From NCBI RefSeq assembly GCF_004349065.1, contig NZ_SMKZ01000020.1:57064-121063 (forward strand): 64,000 nt of DNA, given 5' to 3'. Source of the DNA: Jiangella asiatica. GTDB taxonomy: Bacteria; Actinomycetota; Actinomycetes; Jiangellales; Jiangellaceae. Below are positions 28,501 through 36,352 of the stretch, in pieces (positions within the stretch are counted from its first letter, which is position 1; each line of letters begins with the position of its first letter). The translations under genes were made by a program, and so were the position numbers. The notes under the pieces were generated by a model. It was not told the origin of the DNA. It worked only from the letters and a program-made list of their open reading frames with translations, and did not search any database.

Positions 28501-30111
28501 GGGATGGGTCTGCTCTGGTACGACGAGCAGACGTTCAGCGACTACGTCATGCGGGTCGACTTCCGGGTCCAGGCGCCCACCGACAACGCCGGCGTGTTCG
28601 TCCGCTTCCCCGGCCCACAAGGTGATCCGTGGAACCCGGTGAACGAGGGCTACGAGGTCCAGATCTACGAGGGCACCGACGACCCCCTGACCCGGACCGG
28701 TGCGATCTACACCTTCGCCCCGGCCGAACCCCTGGCCACCAACCCCATCGGCGAGTGGAACACGATGGAGATCGAGGTGATCGGCCAGGAGTACCGGGTG
28801 GTCCTCAACGGCACCGAAGTCGCCACCTACACCGGTGACGGCAGCCGTGGGCTCGAGGGCTACGTCGGCCTGCAGAACCACTCGGCAGGTCAAGCGGCGG
28901 GCGAGAGCGTGGAGTTCCGCAACGTCTGGATCAAGGAGATCGAAGACGAGCTGACGGTCGACGCCTCCGTGGAGCCGGCCGAGCCCGACGGCGACAACGG
29001 CTGGTACGTCTCGCCGGTCACGCTCGCTCTCGAGTCCAACAACCCCGATGCGGAGCTGCAGTGGCGTCCGAGGACCGACGAGACCGAGTGGCGGACGTGG
29101 ACCGAGCCCGTGGTGTTCGACGCGGACGGCGTCTACAACATCGACTACCGGGCCGTGGTGGCTGGCGACGACGAGCCGGCCGAGAAGGAGATCCTGGTCG
29201 GCGCGGGCGGGTTCGGTTTCAGCGAGACCGAGTTCAGCGTGGAGCAGGGCGACACGGTCAAGTTCCAGTACGTCCCCGGATACCCACATGACGTGGTCGT
29301 CACGGACGCGAACGGCGTGGTGCTGGCATCTCGACCGCTGGGATCGGACTGGGAGGACGACCCGTTCTACTTCGAGGCGGCGGACGTGGGCACGTACTAC
29401 GTGTATTGCACCCCGCATTCGAACCGGCCGGACCCGGGTGATCCGACGACGTGGACCGGAATGGTGTCGACGTTCGAGGTGACTCCGTCGAGTGGCGAGC
29501 CGCCGGTGGAGACCGGGATCGAGGAGATCGAGTTCCTGATCGACCAGACGGTTCCGGCCACCACGGCATCCCTGACGGGCGAGCAGGACGGCGACGTCTT
29601 CACCGGCCCGGTGACGGTGACGCTCGACGCCCAGGACGCCACATCCGGCGTGGCGGCGACGCACTACCGGATGGCCGGTGAGGCGGAGCCGACGGCCTAC
29701 GAGGAACCGGTCGTCGTGAGCGAGCCCGGCACGCACACCGTCGAGTTCCAGTCGGTGGACCTGGCCGGCAACGTCGAGGACTGGCAGCCAATCGAGTTCA
29801 CCATCTCCGACGGCGGGCCGAGCGCCTGCCCGCAGCCGGACCTGCGCGAGACCGTTATGATCGGCCAGCTCGACAGCGGAGTGGTCAACCACGCCCGCGA
29901 CGACGGATGCACGGTCAACGATCTCGTCCTCGACGACGGTGACTGGACGAACCACGGAGCCTTCATGAGACATGTCAGGGAGGTGACCAACCAGCTGGTG
30001 ACCGATGGCGTGCTCAGCACCAGGCAACGAAGCGCCATAGTCAGCACCGCGGCACGCAGTGACATCGGACGCCAAGGAGTTCTGAGCCCAATGTGGCTGT
30101 CCATGCCCTGA
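25567..30111 (+). CDS. Secreted PQQ-sugar dehydrogenase/DUF1080/cupredoxin multidomain protein
   Basis: A 1514-residue exported protein. Residues 1-28 are a signal peptide (SLLLFLALLLSIIVSPPATA). Residues about 45-510 form a PQQ-type soluble sugar dehydrogenase propeller (SMDIADDGRVYMTSRDG, GDVDFDSAGNLYLSTGDES, YAMGFRNPFRISLDP). Residues 515-735 are a concanavalin-like/DUF1349-type module. Residues 741-932 and 944-1123 are two DUF1080 domains (LWDGSTLTGWNQAGPGGF; LFDGETLNGWTQAGPGGF), a family linked to 3-keto-disaccharide hydrolysis. Residues 1211-1305 form a cupredoxin with an intact type-1 copper set, His1241, Cys1281, His1284, Met1299. Ig/OmpL47-like modules (about 1130-1205, 1320-1415) and a unique tail follow. 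GGAGGAAG precedes the ATG. It heads the sugar-import operon and probably attacks an extracellular glycoside. Confidence 0.88.
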   Translation: MLRKRSASLLLFLALLLSIIVSPPATAQTVEAPEDSGGTFAELSADDQFEKVLLTPDVPQPMSMDIADDGRVYMTSRDGVIRVYHPDTGQLTVAAELDVFDDHPLPQNPDFEGSKNQEGGLLGLALDPAFETNGWVYVYYTSRDENSHFLSRFVVVDDVLDVASEIVMLKVPYNKTHCCHVAGDVDFDSAGNLYLSTGDESPPDLNEQYSPLDSRPTHWYNDDRRTSGNTNDLRGKVLRITPQSDGTYTIPEGNLFTGEEEGGGKTRPEIYAMGFRNPFRISLDPATDRLHIGNYGPDRLGEWTERGPWGFDQYMVTSEPANFGYPFCIGNNYPYRPWDYATNEPLGDFYDCANGPINDSPNNTGLEQTPPVKPATIYYPRSWAGWPESWVGWPAQEINPIPEPFLNMGSGAGGPMSGPVYRYDESLESETKFPEHYDGRWFLLDYHRGHVKTVELDENETVTAIDDFMPGQTWSGLMDGEFGPDGSLYVLEGGSFGSSPNAGLYRVDYVSDDDPPLGECVTDEFAGTELDREMWSSIVRENPDGYRQVDGALEIDMLQGDMISNHLSGNINTDAQNLIMTPVPDEPWVAEVTVDLPAESVSHDQAGFIIYEDDQNFTKAAFFPPYVGQADGRMEYLYHENGEIRYQGGIDNATITNAPLTLHLRLTSDGDNVRFAYSRDGETWVNVGRPAPISQYEAPQFGFIAAHGPNAIQTPLTATFSDFSLCVPEEPACAAPTVDDGYRPLWDGSTLTGWNQAGPGGFAIVPDADRAGSCALESVGDPAGLGMLWHEEEFESYRLHVDFKAVAEEDNSGVFIGFPDPGDDPWVAVRQGYEIQIDDTGGSPGAADSSKTGSIYTFQAPTSFPTVAGQWNEMEIEVDDPMIRVWINDVLVNEYHNPEGSGRDLASGFVGIQNNRVSDNVFFRDIWIQELGGDQCPEPETPPAGFVPLFDGETLNGWTQAGPGGFEIDECGLLQPHGGMGLLWYDEQTFSDYVMRVDFRVQAPTDNAGVFVRFPGPQGDPWNPVNEGYEVQIYEGTDDPLTRTGAIYTFAPAEPLATNPIGEWNTMEIEVIGQEYRVVLNGTEVATYTGDGSRGLEGYVGLQNHSAGQAAGESVEFRNVWIKEIEDELTVDASVEPAEPDGDNGWYVSPVTLALESNNPDAELQWRPRTDETEWRTWTEPVVFDADGVYNIDYRAVVAGDDEPAEKEILVGAGGFGFSETEFSVEQGDTVKFQYVPGYPHDVVVTDANGVVLASRPLGSDWEDDPFYFEAADVGTYYVYCTPHSNRPDPGDPTTWTGMVSTFEVTPSSGEPPVETGIEEIEFLIDQTVPATTASLTGEQDGDVFTGPVTVTLDAQDATSGVAATHYRMAGEAEPTAYEEPVVVSEPGTHTVEFQSVDLAGNVEDWQPIEFTISDGGPSACPQPDLRETVMIGQLDSGVVNHARDDGCTVNDLVLDDGDWTNHGAFMRHVREVTNQLVTDGVLSTRQRSAIVSTAARSDIGRQGVLSPMWLSMP

Positions 30112-30116
30112 ATCCA

Positions 30117-30138
30117 CTGACAGCCGACGTCCGGTGCC
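30117..30138 (+). promoter_or_regulatory. Second copy of 22-bp promoter/operator element
   Basis: This segment matches 25181-25202 at 19 of 22 positions (common core TGACANCCGACGTCNGGTGCC). It lies between the giant gene and the SBP gene, about 70 bp before the latter's ribosome site. It may be an operator or second promoter for the importer genes. Confidence 0.45.
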
Positions 30139-30206
30139 GGTCCGCCCCGTGGTGGCCGGCGCCGGACAAAGGCTTTCCAGCCCTTTTGAGCATCACGGGA
30201 GGTCTC

Positions 30207-31523
30207 ATGTCGAACCGACTCGGCTGGCTCGCACCGGCGGCGGGCGCCGTCCTGGTCCTCGCCGCCTGTGGCGAGAGCGTCGATCCGCGAGATAACACCG
30301 ACGCCGCCGACAGCGAGGACACCGGCGGCGGTGGCCAGGTCACGCTCCTCATGGAGAGCTGGCGCAACGACGACCTCGCGATCTGGGAGGACGTCATCTT
30401 GCCGGCCTTCCACGAACAGCACCCGGACATCCAGGTGAACTTCCAGCCGACCGCGCCGGACGAGTACGATGCCGCGCTCGACGCCAAGCTCTCCGGAGGA
30501 ACGGCGGGCGACCTGATCACCTGCCGTCCGTTCGACGTCGCACTGCGCCTGTACGAGGAGGGCCATCTCGCGCCCTTGACGGACCTGGAAGGTATGGAGG
30601 CCTTCGACGACGTCGCGCGCAGCGCGTGGTCGACCGACGACGGCTCGCAGACGTTCTGCGTCCCCATGGCGTCGGTGATCCACGGTTTCCTCTACAACAC
30701 GGAGATCTTCGACGAGCTCGGTATCACGCCGCCGGAGACGGAGGAGCAGTTCCACGAGGTCCTCGACCAGATCGCCGCTGACGGCTCGTACTCCCCGCTG
30801 GTGATGGGGACCGCGGACCAATGGGAGGCGGCGACCATGGGCCTGCAGAACATCGGCCCGAACTACTGGAACGGCGAGACCGGCCGTCAGGGCCTGATCG
30901 ACGGGACCGAGAGCTTCGACGACGAGCAGTACGTCGCCGCCTTCACCGAGCTGGCTTCGTGGGCGGACTATCTGCCCGATGGCTACGAGTCGACCACCTA
31001 TCCGGACGCGCAGAACCTGTTCACCCTCGGCAGGGGTGCGATCTTCCCGGCCGGTTCCTGGGAGATCGCGCTGTTCAACGAGCAGGCCGACTTCGAGATG
31101 GCGGCGTTCCCTCCCCCGCTGCCGGAGGGTCAGGACACGTGTTACATCAGTGACCACACCGACATCGGCATCGGCATGAACGCGGCCACCGACCATCCGG
31201 AGGAGGCCAGGACCTTCCTCGAATGGACGACCTCGGCGGAGTTCGCCGACCTGTACGCCAACTCGCTGCCGGGGTTCTTCCCGATGTCCGACCACGACGT
31301 CGAGGTGGACGACCCGTTGGCGCAGGAGTTCCTCAACTGGCGCGACGAGTGCGAGTCGACCATCCGCAACTCGTACCAGATCCTCTCGCGCGGCGAACCC
31401 AACCTGGAGAACCAGCTGTGGGACCTCAGCGCACAACTGCTCAACGGCACCGTCGAACCGCAGGAGGCCGCCGCTCGGGCCCAGGACGGGCTGGAGCGCT
31501 GGTACCAACCGCAGCAGCCGTAG
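30207..31523 (+). CDS. ABC sugar-binding lipoprotein
   Basis: A 438-residue extracytoplasmic solute-binding protein (family 1). A lipobox LVLAAC near residue 22 predicts lipid anchoring. The mature part has the usual periplasmic-binding fold (LLMESWRNDDLAIWEDVILP, AGDLITCRPFDVALRLYEEG, FTLGRGAIFPAGSWEIALF). The ligand is unknown, presumably the sugar released by the upstream secreted protein. GGGAGG precedes the ATG. A stem-loop after the stop could keep this gene more highly expressed than the permeases. Confidence 0.92.
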   Translation: MSNRLGWLAPAAGAVLVLAACGESVDPRDNTDAADSEDTGGGGQVTLLMESWRNDDLAIWEDVILPAFHEQHPDIQVNFQPTAPDEYDAALDAKLSGGTAGDLITCRPFDVALRLYEEGHLAPLTDLEGMEAFDDVARSAWSTDDGSQTFCVPMASVIHGFLYNTEIFDELGITPPETEEQFHEVLDQIAADGSYSPLVMGTADQWEAATMGLQNIGPNYWNGETGRQGLIDGTESFDDEQYVAAFTELASWADYLPDGYESTTYPDAQNLFTLGRGAIFPAGSWEIALFNEQADFEMAAFPPPLPEGQDTCYISDHTDIGIGMNAATDHPEEARTFLEWTTSAEFADLYANSLPGFFPMSDHDVEVDDPLAQEFLNWRDECESTIRNSYQILSRGEPNLENQLWDLSAQLLNGTVEPQEAAARAQDGLERWYQPQQP

Positions 31524-31538
31524 GTCGGGGGGTTCCGA

Positions 31539-31572
31539 GTGTGGGGCGGTCGCCGGGCGGTCCGCCCCACAC
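31539..31572 (+). terminator. Intra-operon attenuator hairpin
   Basis: An 11-bp perfect stem GTGTGGGGCGG/CCGCCCCACAC (31539-31549/31562-31572) sits between the SBP and permease genes. Such hairpins commonly stabilise SBP mRNA and reduce read-through into permeases. Confidence 0.65.
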
Positions 31573-31596
31573 CCTCACCTCCGGGAAGGAGCACAC

Positions 31597-32574
31597 ATGA
31601 GCCGACTGCGGACAACGAGTCAGCCGGCCGGGACAAGTGCCGGCACCACAACGGCAAGCACCGAGGCCGTCCCGCCCGCGGGCCCCGTCGCCCGGTCACG
31701 TCGACGCCGGTTCCCCACGCATCTGGTCGTCTTCATCGCGCCGGCGGCCGCGATCTACACGGTGTTCATGGTCTACCCGTTGCTCGACTCGCTGCGGCTG
31801 AGCATGTTCGCTCCGCGCGACGGCGTCCAGGTCTTCGTCGGACTCGACAACTTCGTCCACCTGCTCACCGACGATCTGCTGTCCGACGCCTTCTGGAACG
31901 CGGTGTGGAACAACCTGGTGTTCTTCGCCGTGCACTTCCTGGTGCAGAACCCGATCGGACTGCTGCTCGCGGCGTTGCTGGCCACGCCGACGCTCAGCGG
32001 ACGGGGAACCTACCGCACACTGCTGTTCCTCCCGACGACCCTGAGCGTGGTCATCGTCGGATTCATCTGGCAGCTCATCATCAGCCCGGTGTGGGGGTTC
32101 GTCGACACGCCGTTGCTCGGCCAGTCCAGCACCGCACTGGTCACGCTCGCACTGATGTCCGTGTGGCAGTACATCGGCATCCCGATGATCCTGTTCTACG
32201 CCGTCCTCATCAGCATCCCGGACGAGCTCACCGAGGCGGCGACCGTCGACGGCGCCAGCGCCTGGACGACGTTCTGGCGGGTCAAGTTCCCGCTGCTCCT
32301 GCCCACGGTCGGCATCGTCTCCGTCGTCACCTACGTCGCCAACATGAACGCGTTCGATTTGATCTACACCGTGAAGGGCGCCCTGGCCGGGCCGGACTTC
32401 GCCTCGGACATCATGGGGACGTTCTTCTTCCGGACCTTCTTCGGCTTCCAGCTCCAGCAGGGCTCCAGCACCATGGGCGCCACGGTCGCCACCATGATGT
32501 TCCTCCTCATCCTGGCCGGCGTGCTCCTGTACTTCTACGGCTGGCAGCGCCGTGTCGAGAGCTACGAACTGTGA
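31597..32574 (+). CDS. Sugar ABC permease, MalF-like
   Basis: A 325-residue inner-membrane subunit with six predicted helices. The EAA loop EAATVDGASAWTTFWRVKFP contacts the ATPase. The N-terminal 40 residues are Thr/Arg-rich and cytoplasmic. A GGGAAGGAG ribosome site precedes ATG 31597. It works with the following permease and the SBP; no ATPase gene is in the island, so a shared MsiK-type ATPase encoded elsewhere is expected, as in streptomycetes. Confidence 0.92.
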   Translation: MSRLRTTSQPAGTSAGTTTASTEAVPPAGPVARSRRRRFPTHLVVFIAPAAAIYTVFMVYPLLDSLRLSMFAPRDGVQVFVGLDNFVHLLTDDLLSDAFWNAVWNNLVFFAVHFLVQNPIGLLLAALLATPTLSGRGTYRTLLFLPTTLSVVIVGFIWQLIISPVWGFVDTPLLGQSSTALVTLALMSVWQYIGIPMILFYAVLISIPDELTEAATVDGASAWTTFWRVKFPLLLPTVGIVSVVTYVANMNAFDLIYTVKGALAGPDFASDIMGTFFFRTFFGFQLQQGSSTMGATVATMMFLLILAGVLLYFYGWQRRVESYEL

Positions 32575-32584
32575 GGAGCCCAAA

Positions 32585-33469
32585 GTGAGCGCTGTGAACA
32601 CGCCGGTCCGCGGTGTCACGCGGGCGCCGGCCGCGGGCCGCCCGTGGCGGGCACGGGCCGGAGCGGTGGTTCCGCACGTCATCCTGCTCGCCTACGTCGT
32701 CGTGGCCTGCGGGCCGATCGCGCTGATCGTCATGAACTCGCTCAAGTCCCGCGAGGCGATCTTCGAAGGGCCGTTCGTCTTTCCGACTCCCGACACGTTC
32801 GACCTCGCCGGCTTCGAGACTGTGTTCACCCGGGCCCGGTTCGAGTTGTACTTCCTCAACAGCTTCATCGTCACCGTCGGCACGGTGTTCCTGGTGCTGC
32901 TGCTGGGGTCGATGGCGGCCTTCGCCCTGGCCGAGTACCGCTTCGCTGGCATCACCCTGCTCTCCATGTACCTGGCCGTGGGGATCATGATCCCGATCCG
33001 TCTCGGCACGGTCGGCATCCTCGACCTCATGGTCCGGCTGGGGCTGGTGAACTCGCTGGCCGGCCTGGTGCTGGTGTACACCGCGATGGGGCTGCCCCTT
33101 GCGGTGTTCGTCCTGACCGCGTTCTTCAAACAGGTGCCCGGCGACCTGAAGGACGCCGCCCGGATCGACGGCGCGAGCGAGTACCGGGTGTACGCCCTCG
33201 CCGTCCCGCTCGTGCGACCGGGGCTCGCCGCCATCGGCGTGTACACAATGCTGCCGATCTGGAACGACCTCTGGTTCCCGCTGATCCTCACGCCCAGCGA
33301 GAACGTGCGCACGGTCACCCTCGGCACGCAGCTGTTCCTCGGACAGTTCATCACCGACTGGAACGCCGTTCTCGCGGTGCTCACGCTCGCGGCGCTGCCC
33401 ATGCTGGCGCTGTTCATCATCTTTTCGCGACAGTTCGTCCGCGGCCTGACGTCAGGAGCGGTCAAATGA
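32585..33469 (+). CDS. Sugar ABC permease, MalG-like
   Basis: A 294-residue membrane subunit of the same importer, with six helices and the EAA-type loop DLKDAARIDGASEYRVYALA. GTG at 32585 follows GAGGAG and sits 10 bp past the MalF-like stop; the frame also opens at 32552 within the upstream gene but lacks a ribosome site. The stop overlaps the next ATG. Confidence 0.9.
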   Translation: MSAVNTPVRGVTRAPAAGRPWRARAGAVVPHVILLAYVVVACGPIALIVMNSLKSREAIFEGPFVFPTPDTFDLAGFETVFTRARFELYFLNSFIVTVGTVFLVLLLGSMAAFALAEYRFAGITLLSMYLAVGIMIPIRLGTVGILDLMVRLGLVNSLAGLVLVYTAMGLPLAVFVLTAFFKQVPGDLKDAARIDGASEYRVYALAVPLVRPGLAAIGVYTMLPIWNDLWFPLILTPSENVRTVTLGTQLFLGQFITDWNAVLAVLTLAALPMLALFIIFSRQFVRGLTSGAVK

Positions 33470-34470
33470 AACGCACGCGGGTCGGCATCGTGGGCGCGGG
33501 CTTCATGGGGTCGGTTCACGCGGCGGCGTGGGCGGCCTGCCCGGACGCCCGGCTCACCGCGGTCGTGGCCGGCCGAGGCAGCCCGCCGTCGCGGCTGGCG
33601 CACCAGTACGGCATGCACGCGTGCACCGGTCTCGACGAGCTCCTCGACCAGGTCGATCTCGTCGACGTCTGCGTCCCCACCGACCTGCACCACGAGATCG
33701 CCGTCCGCGCGGCCCGAGCAGGCTGCGCCGTGGTCTGCGAGAAGCCGCTGGCCCGCACGCCTGACGAGGCAGCGGACATGATCGCGACGTGCCGGGAGGC
33801 AGGGGTGCCGCTCCTGCCCGCTCATGTCGTGCGGTTCTTCCCCGAGTACGCGGCGGCGAAGGCCGCGGTCGACGCCGGCGTGATCGGCGAACCGGCGGTG
33901 GTCCGGCTGACCCGGGCGACGTTCCAGCCGGCGAAACCGGCGGGCAACTGGTACCTCGACGAGGCACGGTCCGGCGGCCTCCACCTCGACCTGATGGTGC
34001 ACGACTTCGACTACGCCCGATGGGTCGCCGGTGACGTCGTGGGCGTGCACGCGCGCGGTGTCCGGGCGGCCCGCCCGGACGCGCGCGCCGACCATGTCCT
34101 GGCCATCCTGCGGCACTCGTCTGGCGCCATCAGCCACGTCGAAGGCTCGTGGGCGCACCCGCCGCCGAGCTTTCGCACCCGGGCGGAGATCTCCGGCTCC
34201 GGGGGCGTCCTCGAGTTCGACTCCGACCGCAGCGCCCCGGTGCGCCCGACCCTGCGGGCCGGCTCGCGTCCCGGTGAGATGCCGCTGCCTTCCAGCCCAC
34301 TCGCCGAGACGCCATACACGGTCCAGCTGCGGCATCTCCTGGACGCCGTCCGCGGCACGGCGGCGCCGATCGTCACCGCCGAGGACGCCCTGGCCGCGGT
34401 GCGGATCGCGGCGGCTGTCGGGCAGTCGATCGCCACCGGCCGGCCCGCGGACGTGGAGGCAGTCGCATGA
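33466..34470 (+). CDS. Gfo/Idh-family oxidoreductase 1
   Basis: A 334-residue NAD(P)-dependent dehydrogenase. The N-terminal Rossmann motif is VGIVGAGFMGSVHAAAW, the catalytic Lys lies in CEKPLA, and GGLHLDLMVHDFDYARWVAG carries the conserved Asp and His residues of the C-terminal domain. Family members oxidise sugar hydroxyls or process 3-keto sugars and inositols. It is translationally coupled (ATGA) to the permease and to the second Gfo/Idh gene. Confidence 0.9.
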   Translation: MKRTRVGIVGAGFMGSVHAAAWAACPDARLTAVVAGRGSPPSRLAHQYGMHACTGLDELLDQVDLVDVCVPTDLHHEIAVRAARAGCAVVCEKPLARTPDEAADMIATCREAGVPLLPAHVVRFFPEYAAAKAAVDAGVIGEPAVVRLTRATFQPAKPAGNWYLDEARSGGLHLDLMVHDFDYARWVAGDVVGVHARGVRAARPDARADHVLAILRHSSGAISHVEGSWAHPPPSFRTRAEISGSGGVLEFDSDRSAPVRPTLRAGSRPGEMPLPSSPLAETPYTVQLRHLLDAVRGTAAPIVTAEDALAAVRIAAAVGQSIATGRPADVEAVA

Positions 34471-35453
34471 GAGTCGGGTTCCTGTCCACCGCACACGTGC
34501 ACGCCGATGCGTACGTCGACAACGTCCGGGCCGCCGGTGCCGAGGTGGCCGGCGTCACCGACGACGACGCCGATCGCGGCACGACGTGGGCGACCGCGCA
34601 CGCGGTGCCGTGGTTCTCGTCGCCGCAGCAGCTGCTGGACGCCGGGGTCGACGCCGTCGTCGTCTGCTCGGAGACGGTCCACCACCGCCGGCTGGTGGAG
34701 CTGGCGGCCACGGCCCGCGTCGCGGTGCTCTGCGAGAAGCCGCTCGCCACGAGCGACGACGATGCGCGCGCCATTGTCGAGGCGTGCGCGAGCGCCGGCG
34801 TACCGCTGATGACGGCGTTCCCGATGCGGTTCAGCCCGCCGATCCAGGAGGCGGCCGCGCTGCTCGCGGACGGCGCACTGGGCCAGGTCTATGCGTGCAC
34901 CGGCACCAACCAGAGCGTGCTGCCCACCCGGCACGCCGCCTGGTTCGCCGACGCCGTGCTGGCCGGCGGCGGCGCGATCATGGACCACACGGTCCATCTC
35001 GCCGACGTCATGCGCTGGTACCTGGGCCAGGATCCCGTGGAGGTGTACGCGGCGACGAACCGGGTCCTGCACCGCGACGCCGTCACCGTGGAGACCGGCG
35101 GACTGGTCATGCTCAGCTATCCCGACGGCGTGTTCGCGACCATCGACTCCAGCTGGAGCCGCCCCGAGGGTTATCCCACGTGGGGCGGGCTCACCATCGA
35201 ACTGGTCGGCGAGCACGGCACGATCGCCGTCGACGCCTTCAGCCAGCACCTCACCGTCCACGGCGGACCGCACGGGCAGCTCGGCTGGCCGATGTGGGGC
35301 TCGGACGCCAACCAGGGCATGATCGACGAGTTCCTCGACGCGGTGCGTGAGCGTCGCACGCCGGCCGTCACCGGCGAGGACGGGTTGGCGGCCACGCGCG
35401 TGGCGCTGGCAGCGTACCGGTCGGCCGCCACCGGCCAGCCCGTCGCTCCGTGA
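34467..35453 (+). CDS. Gfo/Idh-family oxidoreductase 2
   Basis: A 328-residue paralogue of the preceding enzyme with a shorter, less canonical N-terminus (RVGFLSTAHVHADAYVDNVR). The catalytic CEKPLA and the motif AGGGAIMDHTVHLADVMRWY are intact. Two coupled Gfo/Idh enzymes in one sugar operon suggest sequential oxidation and reduction of the imported sugar, possibly a 3-keto intermediate (inferred). Its TGA stop directly abuts the stop of the convergent DUF4328 gene. Confidence 0.9.
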   Translation: MRVGFLSTAHVHADAYVDNVRAAGAEVAGVTDDDADRGTTWATAHAVPWFSSPQQLLDAGVDAVVVCSETVHHRRLVELAATARVAVLCEKPLATSDDDARAIVEACASAGVPLMTAFPMRFSPPIQEAAALLADGALGQVYACTGTNQSVLPTRHAAWFADAVLAGGGAIMDHTVHLADVMRWYLGQDPVEVYAATNRVLHRDAVTVETGGLVMLSYPDGVFATIDSSWSRPEGYPTWGGLTIELVGEHGTIAVDAFSQHLTVHGGPHGQLGWPMWGSDANQGMIDEFLDAVRERRTPAVTGEDGLAATRVALAAYRSAATGQPVAP

Positions 35454-36290
35454 TCAGTGCGGTGGGTCGCTGGGCGCGGGTGGGACAGGCGGAGGCGCGG
35501 GGACGGCCCCGGGCGGCGGGCCGTACGGGGTGGCCTCCGCGCCGGGCGGCATGGGCCACGCGGCGTACGACGGCGCGGTGGGGCCACCAAGGCGCGCCAG
35601 CCGCTGGCGCAGCGCCTCGTCCTGACGGTCGGACAGCCGCCGCACCATGACCACGGCCAGCACCGACGCCGCGATGAACGCCATCTCCGCGGCCACCCCC
35701 AGGCTGTCCGCGGTGCGCAGGCCGCGCAGGTAGTCGTAGCCGAGCCCTTCGGGTTCGTAGGTGGACACCGCCCGGTTCAGCGTCGACGCCAGTACCAGGC
35801 ACAGCCACCATCCGACGACGACGCCTGCCGCGCGGCCCCGCGGATCGGAGAACCGGCTCGACACGTACACCTGCCGTGCCGGGATGAAGAGGTTGGCGAT
35901 CGGGATGAACCAGCCGCCGACGGCCCAGCCCGGGCCCCACATGACCGAGCCAAGGAGCCGCGCGTTCTTGGCGTGCCGGTACTGCCAGACGATGAACACC
36001 GGCGCGATCGCCAGCAACATCAGGGTCCATAGCACGACGCACGCCGCCATGAACGCGTCGAGCGCGTCGGCGCGGTCGGGGTCCGCCCCGCCGTCATCGA
36101 GCACGTCGACGACGTAGGCGATCCGCAGCAGGTATGCCACCACGGTGACGGCGCTGATCGCGGCGATGATGGCCAGCAGCACCGTCAATGCGGTGCGCAA
36201 CCCGCCGAGGCTGGCCGGATCGCCGGCCCGCGGTGCCGGACGCAGGTCAGCGCGGTCCCACTGGTGGTCCGGATTGTCGTAGAAGCTCAC
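35454..36290 (-). CDS. DUF4328 membrane protein
   Basis: A 278-residue protein with about five to six transmembrane helices, starting with GLRTALTVLLAIIAAISAV. The DUF4328-type segment WGPGWAVGGWFIPIANLFIP is clear. The C-terminal 50 residues are Pro/Gly-rich (PYGPPPGAVPAPPPVPPAP). The role is unknown. The stop abuts the convergent Gfo/Idh stop (TGA|TCA) with no spacer. Confidence 0.85.
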   Translation of the reverse strand: MSFYDNPDHQWDRADLRPAPRAGDPASLGGLRTALTVLLAIIAAISAVTVVAYLLRIAYVVDVLDDGGADPDRADALDAFMAACVVLWTLMLLAIAPVFIVWQYRHAKNARLLGSVMWGPGWAVGGWFIPIANLFIPARQVYVSSRFSDPRGRAAGVVVGWWLCLVLASTLNRAVSTYEPEGLGYDYLRGLRTADSLGVAAEMAFIAASVLAVVMVRRLSDRQDEALRQRLARLGGPTAPSYAAWPMPPGAEATPYGPPPGAVPAPPPVPPAPSDPPH

Positions 36291-36352
36291 ATATACCCCG
36301 ATTCGAGAAGGCGACGCTCAACCTAGCGGTCCGCACCTCGTCGGGGAAAGGG

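Noticed and set aside
27598..30117. 839-residue minus-strand frame opposite the secreted multidomain gene
   Set aside because: No domains; explained by GC-skewed third positions of the real plus-strand gene.
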